Numbered from the stretch's first letter, positions 12,167 through 23,540 are shown. The stretch: 64,000 bases of DNA from Arabidopsis thaliana (GCF_000001735.4 NC_003074.8:16933261-16997260); one strand, 5' to 3'. Made by a program: numbers and translations. The notes: generated from the sequence alone by a model not told the origin.

Positions 12167-13116
12167 ATGAAAATGATGCAAGAGGAGGGAAACCGAAAAG
12201 GTCCATGGACAGAACAGGAAGACATACTTCTGGTAAATTTTGTTCACTTATTTGGAGATCGACGATGGGATTTTATAGCAAAAGTATCAGGTTTGAAGGT
12301 GGAGGGAGAAAGATAAGAATAGGTAAGGAGCCACCATTAATGAGCTAGTTTTGGTTGTAGGTTTGAACAGAACAGGAAAGAGTTGCAGGCTAAGATGGGT
12401 TAATTACCTACATCCTGGTCTCAAACGTGGCAAGATGACGCCTCAAGAAGAGCGCCTCGTCCTTGAGCTTCACGCTAAGTGGGGAAACAGGTCTGATCCA
12501 TCTAAGAAAGAAACAGAAATTATGGTTACTTGAATCTCAAATTATTGTTGTAACAGTATTGATACTTAAAAGTTTCCATCTATATCTATGTAGGTGGTCG
12601 AAAATAGCCCGAAAATTGCCGGGACGAACGGATAACGAGATAAAGAACTACTGGAGGACTCATATGAGGAAGAAAGCTCAAGAAAAGAAGCGTCCTGTTT
12701 CCCCAACTTCCTCATTTTCCAACTGCAGCTCGTCATCTGTGACCACTACCACCACCAATACTCAAGATACATCGTGCCACTCGCGTAAATCTTCAGGGGA
12801 AGTGAGCTTTTACGACACTGGAGGTTCCCGATCCACTAGAGAGATGAATCAAGAAAACGAAGACGTGTACTCGTTGGATGATATATGGAGAGAGATTGAT
12901 CACTCAGCAGTAAACATAATAAAACCGGTTAAAGACATCTACTCAGAACAAAGCCATTGCTTAAGTTACCCAAATCTAGCTTCACCATCATGGGAAAGCT
13001 CATTGGATTCTATATGGAACATGGATGCAGATAAAAGTAAGATATCGTCTTACTTTGCAAATGATCAGTTTCCTTTCTGTTTCCAACACAGTAGATCACC
13101 ATGGTCGTCAGGTTAA
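12167..13116 (+). CDS. MYB48: R2R3-MYB transcription factor MYB48
   Basis: Exons 12167..12290, 12361..12490 and 12594..13116 join in frame to 258 codons. An in-frame ATG at 12173 would give 256. The N-terminus holds two MYB repeats: R2 with regularly spaced Trp ([30 protein letters not shown]) and R3 ([19 protein letters not shown], then [12 protein letters not shown]). The C-terminus is Ser/Thr rich with an acidic part ([10 protein letters not shown]). It is a nuclear DNA-binding protein of the MYB48/MYB59 pair, known to be alternatively spliced. Intron 1 is only 70 bp and, if retained, meets a TAA after nine codons, which would leave a protein with part of R2. Confidence 0.93.
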
Positions 13117-14700
13117 AAATTTTAAGATTTAATTCATTGAGATAAATCTGTTTTATATATATGTTATATAACTTATAAATACAATAAAACCTAACGACTG
13201 TAATAGTTGGTTGATGAACACAAAAACAGCTTAAGTCTGGACTCTGTAATCATACAATGTGTAGTAGTAGTAAGTAACCAGCCTAAGTCTATGTCTAGAA
13301 TGAATAAGAATAAAAGTCTTGTGATCCCACTTTCTTTTATTTGTTTGTCAATGTATAATACAACTCAATACTCTAATTCTAAAGTAAACATTTCAAAATT
13401 TCAATTTCTTTTCTCTGTTTCTTTTTGGTGACATCTCTCTTTAATATATCTAAGGTTTAAGGTACTATACCAAAATAAGCAAACTTGGACAATAAAATTA
13501 TGAAGAAACTCGCTTATTCTGACCGAAAAAATATCATTCTTGAATCTTTTGATATGGCATATACTCTCTCATTCAGTGATTTAGTGAAGAGACATTAGGT
13601 ACTACGTACCATTTATCTTAATCCAAGCTAAAACAAAACAGGAACTGGAACATAATCAGTGATGTATAACATTCAATTGTGAATTGAATGAGTGTGACAA
13701 TATTATATAGAAATATGAAGCAAAAACCACACAAACTATTTAAGAACTTACGGGTGAATAGAGTAACTCCAGAAACAGAACCCTAATTAGACCATCGGTC
13801 CATCACGACGCAGTCAAATCCTTATAATATTGGTTGTTGGATGCAGACCCCAACATCCTAGCCAAGACGACGTCGTTTGTCGACATGACCGAGCATTTTG
13901 AAAATTTACAATTTACATTGTTTGTTTTCCCTCCCGCCAGATTTTGTTCATAAAAAGAAAAGAATCTGTGTCAAGCCTCGAATATCCTACGGTGTTGGAA
14001 GCTGATCCACTATTTAAAATGCTTCAAGTGGTTTAAATTTCAAAACAACACAAAATATTTTTCCAAAAAAAGTATTTTTCAATACACATTTAAAATTTGA
14101 GAAAATATTTTGTTAATGTTAAAGTATCACTTCATGATACCGATTAAAAACAAGGAGATTTGAGTACATGTTAAATTTATAATTATAATATAATATAAAT
14201 AACTAAATTCATAAATTTGTTTATATTACTAATATTTTCTAAATTAAAAACTAGTGGTTTTAAAAAATTGAAATTTCTTAAAAAAACTAAATATTAGTTA
14301 GTGTTTAGGAAATTAACGTTTATCGAAAATATAACTGGTGATTTGAAATAAAACAAAAAAACTAGTCTAAACACTAGAATTTTAAAAAAAAATCGTATCA
14401 AATAATAAAATTGTAATAATAATATTTGAGAATGCTATTTAGATTACATTTCTTGCCTTAATTACTGAGACAAATGTGATTGGTCTACTAATGGATTGCC
14501 ATGTATATTTTTATTTATCTGTAAAAGTGTGAGAGAAAAATGTCTGCCAATTCATAATTCATTAAGGAAATTAAGAAAAACAAATATATTCGGAAACTAC
14601 GCGTGTTTGTATGTAAGCATTAGATTTTCTTATGAAACTGAATCTAACGAAGATTTCTTAATGAAACTGAATCTAACTACGATCTTCTCATTAACCGCTA
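13117..14700. other. Intergenic, no gene seen
   Basis: 3' region of MYB48 and far upstream region of the kinase gene. AT-rich with homopolymer stretches. The frame at 13207-13431 has no recognisable domain. Confidence 0.5.
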
Positions 14701-14714
14701 GAAAAAAGGAAACT

Positions 14715-14743
14715 TTGACCAAAGTCAAAGCAAGCTTATAAAA
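14715..14743 (+). promoter_or_regulatory. Paired W-boxes and TATA box of kinase gene 1
   Basis: TTTGACC (14714-14720) and GTCAAAG (14724-14730) form an inverted pair of WRKY-type W-box cores, directly followed by TATAAAA (14738-14744). This is 86 bp before the start codon. The arrangement suggests WRKY-dependent, stress-type expression, which is inference. Confidence 0.5.
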
Positions 14744-14829
14744 AGGAAATTTTCGGTTTCTTCTTCTCTGTTTTTGTTTTCATCACTTTCAGAAATATTT
14801 TACAGAGAAAAGCGAGAGAAAGAAGAAGA

Positions 14830-15960
14830 ATGGAGATGATAGAGACAGAGATTTCGTTTTCTGGTTACCTCAAAAGATATGGTCATCTCAAATTCATCGA
14901 GTTATCAGACCCTCCTCTCACAAAAAGACCTAGATATTCACCCTCGGTGATCCCTCCTCTTCCTGATCAAAACCCTATTTTCACTCTTAAACTATCTCCG
15001 ATCATTCTGAAGAACAATAAAAGGAAGAGATTTACACCGAAGAGTAGTAGTAGTCGCAGTGTTGAAGAGATAACCAAACAAGTATTCGACGGAGTAGTCA
15101 GAAAGTCTTCATCTTGGATCAAGTCTGAGTTCCTTGGAAGAGGCTCTTACGGTTCGGTTTATCTGGCGACAAGTAAGAAGGCCAAAACTAAAACGACCAT
15201 GGCGATCAAATCTGCAGAGATTTCACGAGCTTCGAGTCTAATGGACGAGGAAAGAATATTAACCCGTCTCTCATCTCCTTTCATTGTTCGTTGCTATGGC
15301 CACGAGATTGCACGTGAGGAGACTCTGTTCGGTGGCGAGAGAACGAATTACAATTTGATTCTCGAGTATTGCTCTGGCAAAAGCCTCTTCGACTTGGTCA
15401 ACGATAACCTTGGAGGATTGTCAGAGAAAGATGTGAAACTTCTTGCTAGAGATATCCTTTACGGTCTCGACTGCATCCACAGGGCAAACATTATTCATTG
15501 TGACATTAAACCGGAAAATATCTTCTTAACCCCTGTCGAGAACCGGATAAGACCTAGTGGGTATGTGGCAAAGATTGGGGATTTCGGTTTAGCATTGGAG
15601 AAGGGTTCAAGCGAGTATGAAAAAGCATCAGGTCATAGGAGAGGCACAACGCGATACATGTCTCCGGAGCTTATACGACATGGGATTGTTGATTACGCTG
15701 TTGACACGTGGGCTTTCGGATGCACAGTTTTGGAAATGTTAACGGGACAACAAGTATGGGGAGAACATAGTGATCTCGGTTCTGTAGATTGGGACATTCT
15801 CATCGGTCAAAGCTGTTACATTCCTTATATACCGGATTGGTTATCTGAAGAAGCACAGCATTTTCTCAGCAGATGTTTAAAAAGGGACCCTGCTTCAAGG
15901 TGGGGGATTGGTGCACTCTTGAACCACCCCTTTTTGCAATGTGGATCTATAATTGTTTAG
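14830..15960 (+). CDS. MAPKKK-like serine/threonine protein kinase
   Basis: An intronless 376-residue kinase. After a basic, Pro-rich N-terminus of about 95 residues come a complete glycine loop (GRGSYG, 103-108), the AIK lysine (K127), HCDIKPEN (223-230, with HCD in place of HRD as is common in plant MAPKKKs), DFG (251-253) and GTTRYMSPE (272-280). All catalytic residues are present, so it should be an active cytosolic kinase of the small plant MEKK-type group. From its position it corresponds to the At3g46140 region. A second, degenerate member (17695-18876) and a truncated fragment (20797-21030) follow, so this is a local tandem family. The ATG at 14830 sits 86 bp after a TATA box. Confidence 0.9.
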   Translation: MEMIETEISFSGYLKRYGHLKFIELSDPPLTKRPRYSPSVIPPLPDQNPIFTLKLSPIILKNNKRKRFTPKSSSSRSVEEITKQVFDGVVRKSSSWIKSEFLGRGSYGSVYLATSKKAKTKTTMAIKSAEISRASSLMDEERILTRLSSPFIVRCYGHEIAREETLFGGERTNYNLILEYCSGKSLFDLVNDNLGGLSEKDVKLLARDILYGLDCIHRANIIHCDIKPENIFLTPVENRIRPSGYVAKIGDFGLALEKGSSEYEKASGHRRGTTRYMSPELIRHGIVDYAVDTWAFGCTVLEMLTGQQVWGEHSDLGSVDWDILIGQSCYIPYIPDWLSEEAQHFLSRCLKRDPASRWGIGALLNHPFLQCGSIIV

Positions 15961-16176
15961 TAACGGTTTTGTTTATTAGTTTTAAGTTGTAAGATGAAGT
16001 ATCCAACTCTCTATTTGTTATGTGTTTGTGGAAGTTTTGATTAGCATAAATCGTACTTGCGAGATAAATGATAAGAGACTTTTATAACTTTCTTATAGAA
16101 ACACCAAATTTAATTGAGTATTATAGCAAATCACAATATTGTTTCATTAAGATAGAACAGATTCTGATGTCTAAAG

Positions 16177-16900
16177 CTAACAAGAACAAACACAACAAGA
16201 CCAAGTGTTCCATATTAGACAACTCCACCAAGCAAAGCTAACATTGCCATGAAGTAAAAGAGCAAAATCATCATTGGTGAGAAGAGCTGCTGCAACTTTT
16301 GATATCCCATGAAATATGCTTGTCTTCTTCCTCGTAGAAAGAAATAAAACCTTCATAAACTTGAGCAAATGAAAGAGGAAGCAACAAGGCTAGGTGTCTC
16401 TTGAATAACCAATGATCACTATCAGCTCCCCCTTGTCTTGGAACACATGTCATGTCATTTCTTGTAAAAGACAGTGTAGTGTTTGTGCTATCAACAAAGA
16501 GAAGAAGAACTGGAATTGGAACACATCTCTGAGCAGCAACATGACACAAGCATCACACAATACATCACTCAAAATTGTGTGGTGTATTGGACTGAACCAC
16601 GCTCTCTGCGACAGAAACCATCAAAACCACCAAGCTCTCGAGCAACAACATCATCACTAACGAAGACAATTCCAGAATCTGAAATTATCATTCATTCCAG
16701 AAGCTAAATTCATACTGAGAAAGGGCCAGTATCCATGAACATATAACATCAAACATGAACCAGAGAGTATGAATGACTTTCTGGTGGTCGCGTAAGAGAT
16801 CCAACGATGTAACCATTATACCAAATCCTGTTGGTTTAGCAGAATCATGAGCTGGCATGAGCATCACCTGAGAAGATGTAACCATTTTACCAAATCTCAA
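16177..16900 (-). pseudogene. Unidentified degenerate coding-like region
   Basis: Overlapping minus-strand frames at 16177-16368, 16271-16549 and 16688-16900 encode peptides with hydrophobic stretches (for example LLLHGNVSFAWWSC and LWFMFDVICSWILALS). No single frame joins them. A 20-base string like TTTGGTATAATGGTTACATC occurs twice (near 16808 and 16877). This could be a broken membrane-protein gene or a transposon remnant. I do not recognise the family. Confidence 0.2.
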
Positions 16901-17324
16901 ACTAGTAGCTGAGATCTACACGAAGCTCGTTTTTGGCGATGATTCGAACAGAAACACGATCAATTTTGATGAATCAACTGGATATTGAACAAATTGAATA
17001 CTTTGATCGGAGAAGAAACAAATCGGAAACACACACGGATTGATCGGAAAAATCAACCAATCGGAGAAATTAAACTATCAAACGAAACGAAATTGACTGT
17101 AGAATCAGAATATATAAATTGGTTTAGAAAGTATACTAAACCAAAGTCTAAACCAAAGATACTAACCAAACTAAACCAAGTGTATAGACTCTATTACCAC
17201 AAATTCTGAAATTATCTAGCCAAAAGTCAGACAATTAACATGTGACTACTGGTTTTAGTTTCGCATATTCTACAAATTCTGAAATCAAAACAATAAACTA
17301 TGAAAAAAATAAGAAGGAAATTTA

Positions 17325-17541
17325 GTATACCGAAACCGAAATTTCTGTTTCTTTTGAGATTAAACTAATCCGGAAAATGGAGACTCTAACCAAACCGGGT
17401 CGGTTTTGCTGATCGGAAATAAATAAATTAATAATGAATAAGAAATAGGAAACTCGTATACCGAAACCTAAATTTCTATTTCGTTTCAGATTATACTAAT
17501 CAGAAAAATGGAAACTCTTACCGAACCGGTTCGGTTTTGTA
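17325..17541. repeat. Tandem duplication upstream of kinase gene 2
   Basis: Blocks 17325-17410 and 17456-17541 are direct copies 131 bp apart. Each runs GTATACCGAAACC, AAATTTCT, TTTC, then AAACTAATC or ATACTAATC, AAAATGGA, ACTCT, ACCGGGTCGGTTTTG or ACCGGTTCGGTTTTG. They lie 50-270 bp before the TATA box. Confidence 0.8.
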
Positions 17542-17591
17542 CTTGACTAATACTAAACCCTAAAAGAAAAAAGGAAATTTGAGTCACAAGT

Positions 17592-17599
17592 TATAAATA
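17592..17599 (+). promoter_or_regulatory. TATA box of kinase gene 2
   Basis: TATAAATA, 95 bp before the start codon and followed by a pyrimidine-rich CTCTCTCGCC stretch likely near the transcription start. Confidence 0.6.
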
Positions 17600-17694
17600 G
17601 TCTCTCTCGCCTCTTCGCTCTGTCTCATCGTTTTTGTCTAACAACAACAATTCAGAGAAAATAGAGAATTATAAAAAGTTCTAGAGTGAAAAAT

Positions 17695-18876
17695 ATGCCG
17701 AGATCTATGTCTTCTGATCGATTAGTTCAGTGGGACGACGACTCTAACCGTCCTCACAAGAAGTTGAAGCATTCAACAACGATTTCAGAGACGAGTGTGA
17801 TAGAGGATGATGCTGATTCGTCTACCCAGATGGGCCATTCGATCAAAACCATTCCAAAAAGCGATCGGTGGGTCGTAACTCGTTATCTTGGAAACTCTTC
17901 ACGCAGTTCTGTTTACTTAGCCGAGAGCACGATCGAAGGAGAGGAAGACTATCTTCCTGACGAGATGACCATTAAATCTATTGAGATCTCACAAGCGTCA
18001 CGTCTTATGAACGAAGAAAAGTTTCTATCCCGTCTCCAAAACCCTTTTGTTGTGTCTTTCTACGGCCACGAGGTCACTATAGAGAAGGACGGGAAGGATC
18101 CATTACTCGAGAAGATGTATTACAACACGTTACAAGAGTACAGCTCAGGAAGAAACCTAGCGACACACATTGAAAAAAACAGAGGAAAATTACCGGAAGA
18201 TGATGTGAGGAGTCTCGCTAATGAGATATTGCTTGGTCTCAAGTATATTCATGAAGAGAAGATCATTCATTGTGACATCAAACCAAAGAATATCATACTT
18301 CCGTTTGAGAATAACCTATTTGCTCAGATCGCTGGTTTTGGAAAAGCGATAAAGAAATGGTCGGTTGAGTATGGTGAAGGATTAGGTCATAGGATAGGCA
18401 CGTCACGATTATTGCCCCCGGAGGTTATGATGGACATGGTTTTGGATTATGGTGCTGATGTGTGGGCTTTTGGCTGTACCGTGCTTGAGATGTTGACTGG
18501 AGAAAGAGTTTGGAGTGAGTTTGGTAAGCTTGATTGGGAAGGCTGGAAGACCCTCATTGGTGAAAGTGGTAGCGTTCCCTATATTCCTAATTACTTGTCT
18601 GATAAGGCAAAGGATTTTCTTGCAAAGTGTTTGGAGAGAGATCCATCTAAGAGGTGGTCAGTTGATAGTTTGCTCGAACATGAGTTCCTTAAATGGATTG
18701 ACGAAGACGAAGAAGAAGAAATATACGAAGAAGAAGAGGATGACTTTTATGATGGAATAGAAGATGTCGATGAAGAATATGAAGCAAATCTAGAAGCTGA
18801 AGCAGCAGTTGAGGAAGAAGAAGCCATTGAAATAGATGAAGAATATCCTAAAGAGGAATCGGAAGATGACCTATAA
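17695..18876 (+). CDS. MAPKKK-like pseudokinase with acidic tail
   Basis: An intronless 393-residue protein, paralogous to 14830-15960. The start is taken at ATG 17695; the frame opens further upstream only at a GTG. The kinase fold is recognisable, with TIK (K94), HCDIKPKN (192-199) and the WAFGCTVLEMLTGERVW block. The glycine loop is GNSSRSS (66-72) instead of GxGxxG, DFG is GFG (214-216) so the metal-binding Asp is lost, and APE is PPE. The last 55 residues are mostly Glu and Asp. I infer little or no phosphotransfer and a scaffold or regulatory role, unless it is simply decaying. The frame is uninterrupted, which argues against neutral decay. It corresponds to the At3g46160 region. Confidence 0.85.
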   Translation: MPRSMSSDRLVQWDDDSNRPHKKLKHSTTISETSVIEDDADSSTQMGHSIKTIPKSDRWVVTRYLGNSSRSSVYLAESTIEGEEDYLPDEMTIKSIEISQASRLMNEEKFLSRLQNPFVVSFYGHEVTIEKDGKDPLLEKMYYNTLQEYSSGRNLATHIEKNRGKLPEDDVRSLANEILLGLKYIHEEKIIHCDIKPKNIILPFENNLFAQIAGFGKAIKKWSVEYGEGLGHRIGTSRLLPPEVMMDMVLDYGADVWAFGCTVLEMLTGERVWSEFGKLDWEGWKTLIGESGSVPYIPNYLSDKAKDFLAKCLERDPSKRWSVDSLLEHEFLKWIDEDEEEEIYEEEEDDFYDGIEDVDEEYEANLEAEAAVEEEEAIEIDEEYPKEESEDDL

Positions 18877-19462
18877 GAATATATTCATGTTAATTTCTAC
18901 TCTTTTTTGGATCTTGTTACATTATATATCTTTATTTGTATGACAATGCAAAAGTTTCACTGAAAAATAGAATTTAAGGGGAAATTACTCCAAAAATAAA
19001 AAGAGGTAGAGCACAACAATATTCAAAAATCAGAATCAGAGGTAAGGTTTAGTAATATACTACTACTAACCAAGACGTTGATTACTTTCTCCAATAGATA
19101 ATAAGCTTCTACAACAAATACAGATCCTAAGCTTAGGTTCAGAAAAGCAAAAAAGCAACAAATTAAACACCAGCGAAGAATTCTCCATTGATCATCTAAT
19201 AACCATAAATCAAAAGCTCCAGTGCTCCACTCAGTTTTTGATAAAAATATACAAACTCTAAACAAAATTCAACCAAGTAAAAAAAGAATCAGGGAATCAA
19301 AATATATTGGGCCCAAAGGCCCACCATTTTGTACAGATGAAATTTTTGATAAAAAAAAGAATTGGTTTACAGTTAATGCAATTACTAATGAAAAACATGG
19401 AATATGTTCCTACATGTATTCACTTATTATTGCACACAAGCAGAACATATAAGGTTCGAATT
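18877..19462. other. Intergenic between convergent genes
   Basis: 3' regions of the pseudokinase (+) and the SDR gene (-). GGGCCCAAAGGCCCACC sits near 19310. The minus-strand frame at 19023-19265 encodes a hydrophobic peptide without a recognised domain and is probably not a gene. Confidence 0.5.
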
Positions 19463-20329
19463 TCAGAGAGATGAAAAGATGGGCACACCGGGCAATGTAG
19501 CTCCGGAATCAACAATATATGTATTCCCGGATATATATTGAGAAGAGTCATGGATGAGATAGCGTACGAGAGAAGTTATCCCTGGATCAACGGTCTGTTG
19601 CAGCTTTAATGGTACAGTCCTCTCGGTCACATTCTTGAACCACTCCTTTTGCATAAGACCTTGTGTGATCTCTGACTTGAAAATCCCGGGCGCAATCGAG
19701 TTCACTCTGATCTTGTGCACACCTAACTCAACTGCCATCATCTTTGACATGGTATCAACACCTATTTTGGAACAAGCATATGCAAGTGCACCGGGCAATA
19801 TACCGCGAATCCCGGCAATCGATGAGATGTTTATCACCGAGCCACCTAGTTTAGCATCACGCATTAGAACACAAACATATTTAGATACTAACCAAGGTCC
19901 CGTTAAGTTGGTCTTGAAGACGTTGTCCCATTCTTCCTTTGACAAATCCAAACTCGACTTGACATTGCCTCTGATCCCGGCATTGTTGATCAACGCATCG
20001 ATCTTTCCAAAGATTCCCCAAGCTCCCTGAACCACTTTTTGAATGGTGGCTGCGTCTGATGTAACGTCTAGCTTAAGAGCCGCGGCTTGGATTCCAGTTG
20101 AACTGGAGCTGTTGATTTCAGAGCAGAGAGAGTTGAGACGATCGACACGACGAGCTACTGCAATAATCTTACAACCAGCTTTGCCTAGATCAAGACAGAT
20201 CTCTCTTCCTATACCAGAGGAAGCTCCTGTCACAAGAACCACTTTGTCTTTAAGTTCACACCACGGCTCCAATTGCTTCAACACCTCCTTCTCTCCAAAA
20301 ACAAAAGTCAAAGTTTGATGATTGCTCAT
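19463..20329 (-). CDS. Short-chain dehydrogenase/reductase
   Basis: An intronless 288-residue classical SDR, an NAD(P)-dependent oxidoreductase with a Rossmann fold. It shows the cofactor motif TGASSGIG (34-41), NNAG (115-118), catalytic Asn 141, Ser 170, and the YxxxK pair Tyr184/Lys188, all intact. ARR after strand 2 (59-61) suggests NADP(H) preference. It ends in SSL, which could act as a weak peroxisomal targeting signal, but this is only a possibility. The substrate cannot be told from sequence. It belongs to a small Arabidopsis family (At3g46170 region by position) and lies on the opposite strand between the pseudokinase and the truncated kinase copy. Confidence 0.92.
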   Translation of the reverse strand: MSNHQTLTFVFGEKEVLKQLEPWCELKDKVVLVTGASSGIGREICLDLGKAGCKIIAVARRVDRLNSLCSEINSSSSTGIQAAALKLDVTSDAATIQKVVQGAWGIFGKIDALINNAGIRGNVKSSLDLSKEEWDNVFKTNLTGPWLVSKYVCVLMRDAKLGGSVINISSIAGIRGILPGALAYACSKIGVDTMSKMMAVELGVHKIRVNSIAPGIFKSEITQGLMQKEWFKNVTERTVPLKLQQTVDPGITSLVRYLIHDSSQYISGNTYIVDSGATLPGVPIFSSL

Positions 20330-20796
20330 ATTGATTGTTTTCTCTGTTTATGTTCGATGGAGAAGAAGAAGCACATGAAAAAACTTAGTGATATAAAAAT
20401 AGAAGTGTCAGAAGATATTTAATCTGTATATACCAGACTCGAACAAGTCCCATCCATAACAAAAGACGGTCCTATACTTACACTCTTAATTATTTCATCA
20501 TCAGATCGACAATTTGTTTATTCGTTAGGTTTGATTTTATTGTTATCCTGATTATATTTGTTTTTTTGGTCAACTATCAATTCAACACGACGTTTTCAAA
20601 ATGCAATGATCTTTTTCTGTCTTGGTTTTGGCAACAAGCAACAATAATGCATATAATATATATAAGTTTATTATATTATAACCACGAGTTTCTCGCGGAT
20701 CGATTCGTTTATGATTCAGAGTTTGGACTCCACAATAAACTGTTCTTTATTATTGGAAAGTATCTAAAAAACAATTATGGTGCAACGTTCTCTATC

Positions 20797-21030
20797 ACTG
20801 CAAGGTTTATGTCACCGGAGCTTATAAGGGACAATGTTTTGGATTATGGTGCGGATGTGTGGGCTTTTGGGTGTACCGTGCTTGAGATGTTGACAGGAGA
20901 ACGAGTCTGGTAAGCTTGATTGGTAAGGTTGGAGAACTCTCATTGGTGAAAGTGGAATTGTTTCATATATCCCTGATTACTTGTCTGATAAATAAGGCAA
21001 AGGATTTTCTCACCAACTCTAATGTTGACT
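20797..21030 (+). pseudogene. Truncated MAPKKK-like kinase fragment
   Basis: Encodes FMSPELIRDN, DYGADVWAFGC and LEMLTGERVW, very close to the pseudokinase at 17695-18876 (activation segment to subdomain X). Against that copy there is an 11 bp deletion right after GERVW that brings TAA into frame, a GAA to TAA change soon after, and a 4 bp ATAA insertion before GGCAAAGGATTTTCT. Nothing of the N-terminal lobe precedes it. It is the remains of a third tandem kinase copy, beyond the SDR gene. Confidence 0.85.
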
Positions 21031-21410
21031 TTAGTGTAATTTCTTATATTGTGTCAATCGTAAACTCTGTAATAACCAAACTTTTAAGTTCTGTTTGATC
21101 CTTTAAACCAAAATTGTTACTGTATTAAATTCAGTTGATATGAATCAGCCATTGTATCACAAATTTATGATATTTCTTGATACAATATCAAAACTCCATA
21201 ACAATTTTACTTCACAATCATTTTAACAAGTCTACAGAAACAGTAAATAAATTGATCCTTGGTCTCATTGGTCTCTATAAGTACCCGTCCTACGTCATGT
21301 ATGACTCAACTGCTTTAGTTTTGTTAGTTAGATGCCTCAAAGACAGAGGGATCTTTAGATTTGGCTGGTAACTGTTTAAGCCTCAGAGAAGATAAAGCTC
21401 TCTCTGTGCT

Positions 21411-23540
21411 TTAAGGGTTTCCCTTCAGAGGCTGCGCCTCTTCATCCCGTGGAAGTTCTTGAGCTGCCGGCGGCTTTTCTGATTTCTTCTTCACGAAGGT
21501 TTTAGCATATAGAGATCCGAAAACAATTACCTGCGCCAGTGAAAAGTGGTTTTAGTTTCGGGAACAAGGAGAGATGAAAAAGAGGGAAGACAAAGTAAAG
21601 AGAGGATTGGAAGAGCTTACGGATCCAATACACTGCTCCCAGCTAAGCGGGTGTGAGAACCAAATGCAGGAGAGCATGATGCTGGCAAGCTTTTTATTTT
21701 TCAGACAACGAAGAAGGAATTAGATTTGATTATATTGTGCTTATGAATCAAAGAGTTGAGATCAGACTAACTTACCTGCCTTGTAGTCATTATGGCAGCA
21801 AACGTTAGAGCACCAAATGTCCTAATGGTGTAGGAAATGAAAAATTGGCTGGCTGTTGCTACCTGCAAAACAACGTGTTCATCTCTGGTCAGTTGTGACT
21901 ACTGCTGCAATGCAATCATAGTCTAATAAATGTAATGACTAAGCTGAAAACTTACAGTGGAAAGCAAAGCTATGTCAAATAGGCAATCCCTATGTCGAGA
22001 AACAAAGTCTACTGCTGGGAGTAAATGTCCTTGCAATATAAGGCCTATATCAACCAAGAAATTTCACATATGAGTAGCAAAAAAGCATGGTCAACCTGAT
22101 TCTCGAGCATTTTTAGGTCCACACATTGAGGTTTATACAAGGCAGCTGAGTTCTATATCGAAAAGCACTGATGGACTAATAGAATCACAGTTAGAATAAG
22201 AAAGTTTCCTAATATCTACTAACATATGGCCTCAGTTGAAAGCTTAAATCAGAAGTTTATATGTATCCAAAATTGATCAAACAGTAATGGAAACTAATCA
22301 TCACAGAAGGTAAGACATGGTCCAGAGTCCAAACAAAATGAGAGTAAAAGAGACAAAAGAAGCACAAAGAGAAGTTCTCACCAGTAAAACTAAGAATAGA
22401 GGAACAAATTGTTGTGTAGAATATCTGGTTATGTATTTCCATATTATAACCTTTAAAAAGTTTGTCTTGGAATGTGCTTGTAAAACCATCAAACCTGTTA
22501 GCCATTTTACCAACACCCAGTTATGGACATAACAAACGAGTATTAAGGTTCCTATCCCAAAACCAAACAACAATGAAACGAGTAAAACGGATATGTACCC
22601 AAGATAACCAACCATAAGGGATACACCCCACACAGTATTTTCTCTTCCCTTGTTGTACGGACTAATATCATCTCCCGCCTACAACTCAAATACAAAAACA
22701 ACAGAGCAGCCAAGATAAGCTTACTACAAACTAATAGAGAGATCTCTTTAGAAAGATTGTGTTTTTACCGGAAAAAGAATAAACACAGAGCAGCCAAGAG
22801 TCACGAGAAAGGCCACTAGATAATCAAATCCCCTATACTTTTTCTGCATAATGAGAGTTCCCCAAACCTGTAAAAAACATCACATAGATTAGAAGAGTGT
22901 TGATAAACTCACATGTACAAAAAAGTCTCCTCCTTTACATAAAAACTAAATAACTTACCATTACAGGTATCATCTTGGCACATTTAGCCAAAGTTTGGAC
23001 TGGGAAACTCACATACTTGAGGGCCTCATATTGGCATGTTGTGGTTAAGATGTTAGTTACTGATATAAGACAATACTTATAAACCGGAGCTACAGGATCC
23101 AAAACTTTCTTGCTTGCCTACGAATTACACAAATCAAGCTTCTTTAAGTGTATTGAGATAAGTATGAATATAAACTACAAGACAAGATTTGATAAGTGTT
23201 ACCAGTAAAGCAGCAGCAGAAACAGCTGATGTAGTGAGACGATTACAGAAAACAAGAAACAAAGAGTGCTTAAAGTACTCTTTTTTCAATCCATAAGGTA
23301 CTCTCATGATCTTTTCCTGCAATTACAATAACATATTCTAAAAACCCAGATCGTTTCTTCGATCAATTTTGAACAATGAGAGACGAATTCGAAGGTAAAA
23401 CAAAAGGAACCCAGAAAAGGAGAGACCTGAAGAAGACCATAGATGACGAGAGTGAGCATGATCCCAGAGATTGCGAAAACAGCTTTCCATAGCTTCTTCT
23501 TCTTCTCCTTGGCTTCGTTTACAGAATCTGGCTCAGCCAT
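21411..23540 (-). CDS. UTR5: UDP-galactose/UDP-glucose transporter 5
   Basis: Ten exons: 23427..23540, 23203..23316, 22959..23117, 22769..22867, 22599..22678, 22382..22494, 21956..22044, 21776..21862, 21621..21689, 21411..21530. They join in frame to 347 residues. The protein is a multi-pass nucleotide-sugar transporter of the NST/DMT type, moving UDP-sugars into the Golgi or ER lumen. It has a Lys-rich N-terminus (KEKKKK), repeated hydrophobic segments, conserved [13 protein letters not shown] and [10 protein letters not shown] motifs, and a cytosolic tail with KKK and an acidic region. All donors and acceptors follow GT-AG. Nothing looks damaged. Upstream, GGCCCAAT near 23692 is a site II-like promoter motif. 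Confidence 0.93.

Noticed and set aside
17686-17694. Earlier in-frame start of the pseudokinase (GTG)
   Set aside because: GTG is not a likely start in plants; the ATG at 17695 fits the TATA box and leader.
19635-20318. Plus-strand frames across the SDR gene
   Set aside because: Antisense shadows of an intact, motif-rich SDR frame.
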